From an uncultured Saprospiraceae bacterium (GTDB taxonomy: Bacteria; Bacteroidota; Bacteroidia; Chitinophagales; Saprospiraceae), in assembly GCA_937951615.1 (NCBI GenBank), contig CALFBH010000093.1, positions 1 through 36,720 of the forward strand: a stretch of 36,720 bases of DNA, given 5' to 3'. Positions 9,647 to 16,059 of the stretch are shown here, one piece after another; within the stretch, counting starts at the first letter, position 1, and each line of letters opens with the position of its first letter. The notes beneath the pieces were generated by a model. The model saw only the letters and a program-made list of their open reading frames with translations. It searched no databases and had not been told where the DNA came from. Both the position numbers and the translations under genes were made by a program.

Positions 9647-9975
9647 GTAAACTTGTGTATAGATTTTGCGGGAAGGGAGTTTGCTAAACTTTCTTTTGCT
9701 TGCTATCATAGTGCTTCTGTAATAAAACTTTCTTAGTGACCCTTCGTACCTTAGTGGTTCAAAAAACGTCGTGATGCGCAACCCAGAGACTTAATGCCCT
9801 TTAATTTATTTTTGTTAAGTGGAAATACAAATCCAAACGTCAAATTAAAATTCAAAAAAGTATTGACAATAAGCCAATTATGTAAATTGAAAGTGGCGTT
9901 TAGTTGAGTCCAAGCACTTACAGTGTAAATAGGTTTAGCAAACTTTCTCATCGCAGGGCTTGCCCGCAAGTTTAC
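9647..9975. repeat. Non-coding 329-bp segment with 43-nt inverted terminal repeats
   Basis: The left end (9647-9689) begins GTAAACTTG and ends GTTTGCTAAAC. The reverse complement of the right end (9933-9975) has the same length, the same first 9 nt and the same last 11 nt, with a diverged middle. The inside has no convincing gene: a 75-codon frame on the minus strand is mostly Asn/Leu/Phe-rich translation of AT-rich DNA. Near 9735-9765 it holds the words cttagtgacc and ccttagtggttc, which resemble interspersed spacer repeats I associate with Bacteroidota (memory, not checked). The right end overlaps the stop codon of the neighbouring minus-strand gene. It could be a MITE-like or REP-like element. 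Confidence 0.5.
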
Positions 9976-10556
9976 CAAACCACAGTAATATCCAGCAAAT
10001 ATTCAAATTCATCAAATAACTGCATACCCCAAAAAGTAACTTGTTGTGTAGATTTCAAGTCTTCCACTTTCAAGACTTGTGCATCGAGAAAGTCATCATC
10101 CTTCAAGGCTTCTTGCATTTTTATTTTATAAACAAAAGGCAGCTTATCAAAGTCAAGATTTGTCCGTATCAAGCCATCTAATTGCTCAATTGTTCGTTCG
10201 GTATCCTGCTCCACCAAGACCAATAACAAACGATGAAAACCCATTGGAAGCTGAATCGTATCTGCTAGTTCGACAAGCTTTATTTCTTCATCAAAAACCT
10301 GATACTCACTATTCCACTGTTGAATCACTCCGTTTTTTTCATTGATAAAATAAGCCAGCAAAAGCGTCTCATCATTCGATGTGCCAAAACCCATCATGCT
10401 TTCACTCAGATTATTGCAAGTCAGTTGTTGGAAGATAATGGTAGTAGGAGCAGGTTGAGAGGTATTGTTTGTCAGTTGTTTGGAAGGTGTACAATGAATA
10501 AATATTAGCCCCAGCAAAAAACAAATACTAGATTGTATGCCCTGTAACTTATTCAT
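9972..10556 (-). CDS. Unknown lipoprotein, 194 aa
   Basis: No family recognised. The N-terminus (basic start, hydrophobic 9-20, Cys22 in FIHC) looks like a lipoprotein signal peptide, though His before the Cys is unusual. The mature part is mixed alpha/beta with acidic stretches, including a GTSNDETLLLAYF segment and a final EFEYLLDITVVW strand. The pattern suggests a small beta-sandwich, but this is weak. Its stop codon overlaps the inverted repeat at 9933-9975. It stands alone, 91 bp downstream of lnt on the same strand. Confidence 0.65.
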   Translation of the reverse strand: MNKLQGIQSSICFLLGLIFIHCTPSKQLTNNTSQPAPTTIIFQQLTCNNLSESMMGFGTSNDETLLLAYFINEKNGVIQQWNSEYQVFDEEIKLVELADTIQLPMGFHRLLLVLVEQDTERTIEQLDGLIRTNLDFDKLPFVYKIKMQEALKDDDFLDAQVLKVEDLKSTQQVTFWGMQLFDEFEYLLDITVVW

Positions 10557-10598
10557 TTGTCATGTTTTGAATTGTTCACTACCCACGCTCGCCTCTAG

Positions 10599-10646
10599 CT
10601 CCTAAAGGAGAACCTGCCCGCAGGTATTTTAACTGATACTGATACC
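10599..10646 (-). other. Cluster of small hairpins downstream of lnt
   Basis: The 91-bp gap between lnt and the next minus-strand gene holds CTCC-TAAA-GGAG (10599-10610), ACCTGC-CC-GCAGGT (10612-10625) and a two-unit ACTGAT word repeat (10632-10643). There is no T-tract after the stems on the minus strand, so a standard terminator is unlikely. The CTCC/GGAG part resembles a Bacteroidota interspersed spacer sequence. Confidence 0.4.
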
Positions 10647-10647
10647 G

Positions 10648-12438
10648 CTACTTCTTAAGCCCCCGCGCCACCATTTGTAAAAACAAAATAATCGCCAAAT
10701 ACAAAGCAATTTGACCAATCATATCACCATATCGCGTATAAAAAGTCAACTTGTCATTCAGCGTGATTTTTCCTCTTTGAAAACCCATTTCACCATAAGT
10801 AGTCTGCTGTGTCCGATCTCCACGCTGATTGATAAAACCACAAGTCCCCATATTGGCAGAACGCGCAACACTACGCCTCGTCTCGATAGCCCGTAAAGAA
10901 GCAAAATGATTATGTTGGATATGCCCCGCAGTATTGTCCCACCAGCCGTCATTGGTTACGATAAAAATAGCATTTGCCCCCTTACGCACATATCCCGTCG
11001 TGTATTTTCCAAAAATAGATTCATAACAAATCACGGGAGCAATGCCTACGGATTGGTCTTTATTGAAAAAAGCAAGCCGTTCTTTCTGCGTACCAAGTCC
11101 CGACATAGACCCCCCAAGCTCATCAATCAGTGGTTTAAAAATGGTCAGACTGGCAAAAGGTGGAAACTCTGCACCTGGCACCAATTTACTTTTCAAATAA
11201 ATCTGAACACCAGGATCACCACTGCTCAGTTGTATCGCAGAATTATAACTCTCATAAGTCGTTCCATCGCTAAACTGACGAGGCGCTTTAGCCTGTGTCG
11301 GGTCGGTGAATATCCGGTAAGAGCCCAGTCCCGTCACGAGATTCAGCTTTGGATATTCACTCAACAAAGCCCGCATGGAGACAATAGCTGCATGTTCCTC
11401 AAAAGGCTTAATGCCTGAGTGGTCGCGGCGCGTATTATGCCAAACCGAACCAAAACTAGTTTCTGGAAAAACGATATAATCTGTATCAGGCGTCAGCCCT
11501 TCACGGGAAATACTGAGAAAGTTTCTGATTTGTTCTCTTTGTGGAACAGTGAATTTTTCATAATGAGGTTCATAATTTGGTTGCACGACGACAACTTCTA
11601 TCTGCTCCCCAGTTTCCTGATAAGTTGCATAACGAATCAACGACACAATAATCGGCAGAAACAAAATTGCCGCAGGCAATATATATTTCCCTTTCGCAAT
11701 GTTCTTTTTTTCTATTAAAATTTGCCACAGCAAAAAGAAAATCAGCAGATTCAAAACCCAAATCCAAAGCGAACCACCAAACGTCCCAGTAATTTCATAC
11801 CACTGAATAATCTCAGGGAAACGAGCAAAACTATTGCCCAGATTTAACCAAGGCCAAGACATGTCTTTCCAATGCAAATGCACCAATTCAAAAGTCATCC
11901 AATAAGCCGGCAGGGAAGCATAACCCAACCTATTACCTAGAATATGCTTCGTCTGATGAAACAAAATCCAAGGGATCGTCATGAGCAAAGTATTTGGCAA
12001 AATCGCCATCAAACCTGCCATAAACAAAGTATTCGTCACCCAATAAGTGGTCAGCACATTCCAAAGCAAAAAGCCCCAAAAGGCATATTTGAAAACCGTT
12101 TTTTTCGCCAAACCCGACTGCTGTGCAATCCTCCGCTCCACAAATAACAGCGGCACAAAACCCACAAACATCAAAGGAAATAGGGGAGAGGGCGTAAATC
12201 CACCAGACAATAAAACACCACTCAGCAAAGCCCAGCCCAACATTTTCCAGCCTTTCTCTCTTCGTGCAAATCGCTTTTCCAGTAACAACAACACAAAACC
12301 CATCAGCCCCAGATACAAAAACAAAGGACGATGCCCCCACAGTTCACCTGCAAGATTACGGCTATACATCTGCCAGCCTGCTAAGACTGCGATAATTAGC
12401 GACAGCATTAATAAAGGAAGTTTTATCTTGTTTTTCAT
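10648..12438 (-). CDS. lnt: Apolipoprotein N-acyltransferase
   Basis: 596 residues. It transfers the third acyl chain to the N-terminal Cys of lipoproteins in the inner membrane, the last step after Lgt and LspA. Residues 1-280 form several membrane helices; 280-560 is the nitrilase-like catalytic domain outside the membrane; 570-592 is the final helix. The catalytic triad is visible: Glu326 (FPETS), Lys416 (YLKSKLVPGAE) and Cys471 (ICYES), with the accessory Glu424 and Glu473 at the spacing known from the E. coli enzyme. At 596 aa it is longer than the roughly 510-aa E. coli protein because of loops in the catalytic domain. It follows metG on the same strand; the 96-bp gap is filled by an inverted period-8 word repeat that could regulate or separate the two. 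The many lipoproteins in this window are its likely substrates. Confidence 0.95.
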   Translation of the reverse strand: MKNKIKLPLLMLSLIIAVLAGWQMYSRNLAGELWGHRPLFLYLGLMGFVLLLLEKRFARREKGWKMLGWALLSGVLLSGGFTPSPLFPLMFVGFVPLLFVERRIAQQSGLAKKTVFKYAFWGFLLWNVLTTYWVTNTLFMAGLMAILPNTLLMTIPWILFHQTKHILGNRLGYASLPAYWMTFELVHLHWKDMSWPWLNLGNSFARFPEIIQWYEITGTFGGSLWIWVLNLLIFFLLWQILIEKKNIAKGKYILPAAILFLPIIVSLIRYATYQETGEQIEVVVVQPNYEPHYEKFTVPQREQIRNFLSISREGLTPDTDYIVFPETSFGSVWHNTRRDHSGIKPFEEHAAIVSMRALLSEYPKLNLVTGLGSYRIFTDPTQAKAPRQFSDGTTYESYNSAIQLSSGDPGVQIYLKSKLVPGAEFPPFASLTIFKPLIDELGGSMSGLGTQKERLAFFNKDQSVGIAPVICYESIFGKYTTGYVRKGANAIFIVTNDGWWDNTAGHIQHNHFASLRAIETRRSVARSANMGTCGFINQRGDRTQQTTYGEMGFQRGKITLNDKLTFYTRYGDMIGQIALYLAIILFLQMVARGLKK

Positions 12439-12447
12439 TTTTTAGTT

Positions 12448-12530
12448 GTGTTGCGGTGTTGATGTGTTGATGTGTTGTCGTGTTATCGTGTGAACTACAT
12501 CAACACCTCAACACGACAACACCTCAACAC
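12448..12530. repeat. Inverted period-8 word repeat (GTGTTGnn) in the metG-lnt gap
   Basis: On the + strand four units with exact GTGTTG cores, then GTGTTATC and GTGTGAAC, follow without gaps from 12448 to 12495. After TACAT come three CAACACnn units and a final CAACAC (12501-12530), the same word reversed. The core is fixed and the last two bases vary (CG, AT, AT, TC; AG, TC, AG, AT on the opposite arm). A 30-nt alignment of the arms gives 26 matches. It fills nearly the whole gap between the metG stop and the lnt start and would form a long hairpin in the lnt leader. Confidence 0.85.
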
Positions 12531-12534
12531 AATA

Positions 12535-14661
12535 TTACCTCACCGTAAACCCATTCCCAAATCCATCCGCCGGACCCACAAACACCAATTCCCCCTGCGC
12601 ATTCTCCGCCATCAAAATCATGCCTTCCGACATAACGCCACGCAACTTACGAGGAGCAAGATTCACCACCACAACAACCTGTTGTCCAATAATACTCTCC
12701 GCCTCATAAAATTCAGCAATACCTGACACCACAGTCCGCTGCTCAAATCCCAAATCCACTTTCAGCTTCAATAACTTCTTAGCCTTAGGCACTTTTTCAG
12801 CTTCTATAATCGTCCCGGTACGGAAATCCATTTTGACAAAATCATCAAAAGTCGCTTCATCTTTCACCGGTTCATAAGACACTTTCTGTTCCTTACTATT
12901 TTGCAATTTATCAATCTGCGCCTGGATCACCTCATTAGGAATACGAGTAAACAAATGTTCCGGTGTATTGATTGTACTGCCTTTCGGTAAAATTGCTTTT
13001 CCAGCTTCCAGATCATTCAGCATCAGCTGTAAATCGCCATTTTGTACAACAGGCAAATTCAGTAAAGTCCGCAACTTGGCAGAAATGAAAGGCATAAAAG
13101 GCTGACTCGCCACGCTCAATACCCCGACAATCTGCAAAGCCAGATTCATCACAACCTTGACCTGCTCTGGCTCAGTTTTCACAGTTTTCCAGGGCGCATT
13201 AAATTGTAAAAACTGATTCCCCATGCTCGATATTTCAATCAAAGCCTTCAAGCCGCCCCTGAAATCATAGGCTTCGATAAACTGACCAAGTTCGACCAGT
13301 TTCCCGTGCAAAATTTTCAATTCATTTTCATAAGAAGAAGTCGTCCCTTCCTCCTGCGAACCTGCAACAGCAAGACTAGCATCAAACTCAGGAACTGCAC
13401 CACCATAATACTTATTCGTCAAGACCAAGACCCGGTTGATAAAATTGGCAAATTTGCCCACCAGATCCGTATTGTTCAACTCCTGAAAATTGCCCCAGGT
13501 AAACTCGCTGTCCTTGAGTTCCGGCATATTTTTGATCAGCACATAACGCAGCACATCAATATGATTCACCACGCTGTCCTTACAATCTTCCAGATACTCA
13601 TGTCCCCAGACTGCCCAGTTGCGCGAAGTAGAAATCTTATCGCCTTCCAGGTTCATAAACTGATTCGCAGGTACATTTTCCGGAAGGATATAATCGCCAG
13701 ATGCCTTTAGAATTGCGGGGAAAATAATACAGTGAAACACAATATTATCTTTACCAATAAAGTGCACCAGTTTGGTGTCTTTATCTTTCCAATAAGGTTC
13801 CCAGTCTTTCCCATTATCCAAAGCCCACTGCTTAGTCGCCGAGATATAACCAATCGGCGCATCGAGCCAGACATACAGCTTTTTACCTTCCGAACCTTCA
13901 ATCTCTTGCGGAACATCTATGCCCCATTCCAGGTCACGAGTCATGGCGCGCGGTTGCAAATCGCCCACCCAAGAGCGACACTGACCCAAGACATGATTTT
14001 TCCATTCCTTCGGGTCATGTAATTGCTCGCCGTTCAGCTTGCCAGTATTGATCCATTCATCCAGCCATTCCGCATGTTTGTCCAGCGACAAAAACCAATG
14101 GGTGGTTTCCTTCAAAATAGGCTTATTCCCGCTAAGGGTAGAAACAGGATTAATCAACTCCGTGGGACTCAGTGCCGAACCACAATTTTCACATTGATCG
14201 CCATAAGCGGCATCGTGGCTACACTTCGGACAAGTACCTTTGATATATCGGTCGGCAAGAAACTGATTTTCTGATTCATCGTAATACTGCTCACTAGTTT
14301 TTTTAGTAAACTCACCTTTATCCAGTAAATTTCTAAAAAACTCCTGCGCTGTCTCATGGTGAATCTGCTCGCTAGTGCGGTGATACATATCAAAAGAAAC
14401 GCCCAATTGATCCATCGTCGTTTTGATCTGCTCATTATAGCGATCGACAATTTCCTTTGGCGTCACGCCATCCTTTTTTGCCCGTATGGTAATGGCTGCC
14501 CCATGTTCATCAGAGCCGCAAATATAAACCACATCTTTGCCCATTAATCGCAGGTAACGCACATAAATGTCGGAAGACAAATAAGCGCCAGCGAGGTGTC
14601 CGATGTGCAAAGGGCCATTTGCATAAGGCAGAGCGGCGGTTACGGTATATCGTTTTGTCAT
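12535..14661 (-). CDS. metG: Methionyl-tRNA synthetase
   Basis: 708 residues from the ATG at 14661 (MTKRYTVTAALPYANG). An in-frame upstream start at 14706 would only add residues translated from the leader repeat, so it is rejected. HIGH motif at 19-22; a four-Cys zinc knuckle at Cys144, 147, 157 and 160; KMSKS-type motif KISTS at 342-346; and an EMAPII-like tRNA-binding domain at about 600-708. This is the long dimeric form usual in Bacteroidota. It charges tRNA-Met for initiation and elongation. A TATATTTG promoter box lies at 14784-14791, and a period-7 inverted repeat fills the leader. Upstream of lnt on the same strand. Confidence 0.97.
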   Translation of the reverse strand: MTKRYTVTAALPYANGPLHIGHLAGAYLSSDIYVRYLRLMGKDVVYICGSDEHGAAITIRAKKDGVTPKEIVDRYNEQIKTTMDQLGVSFDMYHRTSEQIHHETAQEFFRNLLDKGEFTKKTSEQYYDESENQFLADRYIKGTCPKCSHDAAYGDQCENCGSALSPTELINPVSTLSGNKPILKETTHWFLSLDKHAEWLDEWINTGKLNGEQLHDPKEWKNHVLGQCRSWVGDLQPRAMTRDLEWGIDVPQEIEGSEGKKLYVWLDAPIGYISATKQWALDNGKDWEPYWKDKDTKLVHFIGKDNIVFHCIIFPAILKASGDYILPENVPANQFMNLEGDKISTSRNWAVWGHEYLEDCKDSVVNHIDVLRYVLIKNMPELKDSEFTWGNFQELNNTDLVGKFANFINRVLVLTNKYYGGAVPEFDASLAVAGSQEEGTTSSYENELKILHGKLVELGQFIEAYDFRGGLKALIEISSMGNQFLQFNAPWKTVKTEPEQVKVVMNLALQIVGVLSVASQPFMPFISAKLRTLLNLPVVQNGDLQLMLNDLEAGKAILPKGSTINTPEHLFTRIPNEVIQAQIDKLQNSKEQKVSYEPVKDEATFDDFVKMDFRTGTIIEAEKVPKAKKLLKLKVDLGFEQRTVVSGIAEFYEAESIIGQQVVVVVNLAPRKLRGVMSEGMILMAENAQGELVFVGPADGFGNGFTVR

Positions 14662-14669
14662 TTTTTTTA

Positions 14670-14769
14670 ATGATAAATGATGAACTATGAATGATGAATG
14701 ATGCATTTAGGACATTTTGCTTTGCAAAATGAGTATAAAATTCATCATTCATCGTTTATCATTCATAGT
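14670..14769. repeat. Inverted period-7 word repeat (ATGATGA) with central perfect hairpin in metG leader
   Basis: Five 7-nt units run from 14670 to 14704 (ATGATAA, ATGATGA, ACTATGA, ATGATGA, ATGATGC), and four reversed units from 14742 to 14769 (TCATCAT, TCATCGT, TTATCAT, TCATAGT). Between them sits a perfect hairpin, ATTTTGC-TTT-GCAAAAT (14714-14730). The inner array ends 8 bp before the metG start; the outer array begins about 14 bp after the promoter box. This 317-bp metG/orphan-gene spacer holds nothing else beyond the promoters and two hairpins listed separately. Confidence 0.85.
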
Positions 14770-14783
14770 TCTAAATAAGTTTG

Positions 14784-14791
14784 CAAATATA
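14784..14791 (-). promoter_or_regulatory. TAnnTTTG promoter box for metG (TATATTTG)
   Basis: On the minus strand TATATTTG matches the Bacteroidota -7 box. The expected transcript start is near 14777, so the whole inverted repeat would be in the 5' UTR. No clear TTG -33 box at standard spacing. Confidence 0.6.
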
Positions 14792-14833
14792 AAAATAGCT
14801 GCGTTGAAAAAGTGTATTTGGAGGATGTTATTA

Positions 14834-14882
14834 GTCCGAAGCGGACATAGGAAAGTTATTATGCACCGCAAGGGCGCATAAT
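14834..14882. other. Two adjacent hairpins between divergent metG and orphan gene
   Basis: GTCCG-AAG-CGGAC (14834-14846) is followed by ATTATGCACC (14858-14867) pairing with GGCGCATAAT (14873-14882), with one A-C mismatch and a 5-nt loop. Neither has a T-tract, and both lie outside any gene. They may belong to an interspersed palindromic element. Confidence 0.5.
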
Positions 14883-14920
14883 GAAGCAGAAAGAGGTGTT
14901 ATGTTTGAAATAATTTTTCA

Positions 14921-14928
14921 TACATTTG
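14921..14928 (+). promoter_or_regulatory. TAnnTTTG promoter box (TACATTTG)
   Basis: Exact match to the -7 consensus, 50 bp before the ATG at 14979, on the right strand for the two-gene orphan operon. A TTTG at 14904-14907 is closer than the usual -33 spacing. Confidence 0.55.
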
Positions 14929-14978
14929 GACAACGGATGTTTTTTGGAAATAGTTCAGAACGAGCCTAAAATTTCAAT

Positions 14979-15455
14979 ATGCAGGATCATTTTTTTACAA
15001 AACGAATAAGGTATAAATGTGATTTAGGAGATGAAAACCTAACAGACTTTTTAAGCGAATGGAATCGTAAAAAAGGCTGGAAAACTATGTGGTCTTATGA
15101 ACTGTATTTTAAAAAAGTTTTGAATAGAAATGAAATCATCTTAAATCGTTTTGTCAGTGAAGTATATGAATCGGCAGATGTACATATAAAATACGACCCT
15201 ACATCTTGTACTCTTGATGTCATCCTTAAACCTGTTAGGCGAGCTTATGCGGTGTTTTTAATCATTCCGGTTCTAATATGGGCAGGTATTTATGGAGAAA
15301 ACGTTGATTGGCGTTTTTGGTTATTACCAATTGGAGCATCTGTTTTGACAGTTACTTTACTGAAGTGGATGATATGGGATGATTATCGCAAGATAAAACA
15401 AGAACTTGAACAGAAATTTAAAGATAATAAGCGAAAATATATAGTTATTCATTAA
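14979..15455 (+). CDS. Unknown membrane protein with two transmembrane helices, 158 aa
   Basis: No family recognised. Residues 1-85 are soluble and rich in charged and aromatic residues; two hydrophobic segments (about 89-105 and 111-132) are separated by a very short GENVD turn, giving a hairpin topology; the tail (133-158) is basic and probably helical. The layout resembles small membrane proteins with a cytoplasmic N-terminal domain, but no function follows. A promoter box lies 50 bp upstream. The next gene starts 11 bp after the stop, so the pair is probably one operon. A-rich codon use, like its neighbours. Confidence 0.7.
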   Translation: MQDHFFTKRIRYKCDLGDENLTDFLSEWNRKKGWKTMWSYELYFKKVLNRNEIILNRFVSEVYESADVHIKYDPTSCTLDVILKPVRRAYAVFLIIPVLIWAGIYGENVDWRFWLLPIGASVLTVTLLKWMIWDDYRKIKQELEQKFKDNKRKYIVIH

Positions 15456-15466
15456 AGCCCTCGATA

Positions 15467-15883
15467 ATGAGAATGACAGCAATTATACTAGTCATAAGCC
15501 TTGTAACTTGTATGAATTTTAAGCAAGTCAATGCGCAGGTAGCTGAACAAAAGAATTCTTTTACTCCTGAAAAAATAAAGATTATTGAAAGTCAATTTAA
15601 GGGAAAAACAGTGCAGGAGCTGCTGGATTATATTGGAGAGGAGCATCTTAGGTCAGGTGCTTTTGATGAGCCTCCAGGCGAGCTATCGGGCTATGATTTT
15701 CAGTTTCGACCTTATCACTTTATTCGTGTTTATCCTGTGGGACGACTCCAATATCAGGAAAGCTTTAGTGCTGATATGACTTGGGATTTGGAGCTTTTTA
15801 AATTGGAGAAAATCGAATTTGTGGAGTATTACCAGTCTGTGCACGGCACTCCTTACATTCAGGATTCGCATCTTCCTTATTAG
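15467..15883 (+). CDS. Unknown small secreted protein, 138 aa
   Basis: No family recognised. The N-terminus has a hydrophobic stretch (4-16) and a plausible signal peptidase I site after VNA (around residue 22-24), so the product is probably periplasmic. The mature part has a helical KIKIIESQFKGKTVQELLDYIGEE segment followed by a Gly/Tyr/Phe-rich beta segment. Met3 is an alternative start with little effect. It is the second gene of a likely operon with the membrane protein 11 bp upstream, which suggests that the two act together in the envelope. Confidence 0.7.
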   Translation: MRMTAIILVISLVTCMNFKQVNAQVAEQKNSFTPEKIKIIESQFKGKTVQELLDYIGEEHLRSGAFDEPPGELSGYDFQFRPYHFIRVYPVGRLQYQESFSADMTWDLELFKLEKIEFVEYYQSVHGTPYIQDSHLPY

Positions 15884-15919
15884 AAAATAAAATAATTAAG
15901 GTCTTACCACACTTATTCC

Positions 15920-15927
15920 TATCTTTG
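15920..15927 (+). promoter_or_regulatory. TAnnTTTG promoter box for the ABC-F gene (TATCTTTG)
   Basis: Exact -7 consensus followed by C/G, as in many Bacteroidota promoters. Transcription would begin near 15934, 3 bp before the first unit of the word repeat, giving a 5' UTR of about 125 nt made almost wholly of repeat. Confidence 0.6.
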
Positions 15928-15936
15928 CGTTTAAAT

Positions 15937-16020
15937 GTGTTGTAGTGCGGAAGTGTTAATGTGTTGATGTAATTCGTTACACAATACGACAACACAACAG
16001 CACGACAACACAACAACACA
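15937..16020. repeat. Inverted period-8 word repeat (GTGTTGnn) in ABC-F leader
   Basis: Four 8-nt units (GTGTTGTA, GTGCGGAA, GTGTTAAT, GTGTTGAT; 15937-15968), a centre GTAA-TTCG-TTAC (15969-15980) that would be a UUCG-type tetraloop, then five reversed 8-nt units (15981-16020; mostly ACAACACA). The same word family as the metG-lnt gap 3.4 kb away, but with different variable bases. Further CAACACAA words run on to 16057, directly before the ATG. Confidence 0.82.
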
Positions 16021-16023
16021 AAT

Positions 16024-16041
16024 ACAGACAGGAATGTCTGT
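16024..16041 (+). promoter_or_regulatory. Hairpin with GNRA-type loop just before the ABC-F start
   Basis: ACAGACA-GGAA-TGTCTGT: a perfect 7-bp stem with a GGAA tetraloop ending 18 nt before the ATG at 16060, where it could affect ribosome access. Similar sequence occurs, from memory, as an interspersed spacer motif in several phyla. Confidence 0.55.
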
Positions 16042-16059
16042 GCAACACAACACAACAAA

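Noticed and set aside
9751-9978. 75-codon minus-strand frame
   Set aside because: Low-complexity composition, no start context, lies across an inverted-repeat segment, and overlaps the end of a better gene.
12448-12530. CRISPR array
   Set aside because: Units are 8 nt and adjacent, with no spacers of 30 nt or more and no cas genes anywhere in the window.
14662-14706. N-terminal extension of MetG
   Set aside because: The 15 extra residues are a translation of the ATGATGA word repeat; the family start is the ATG at 14661.
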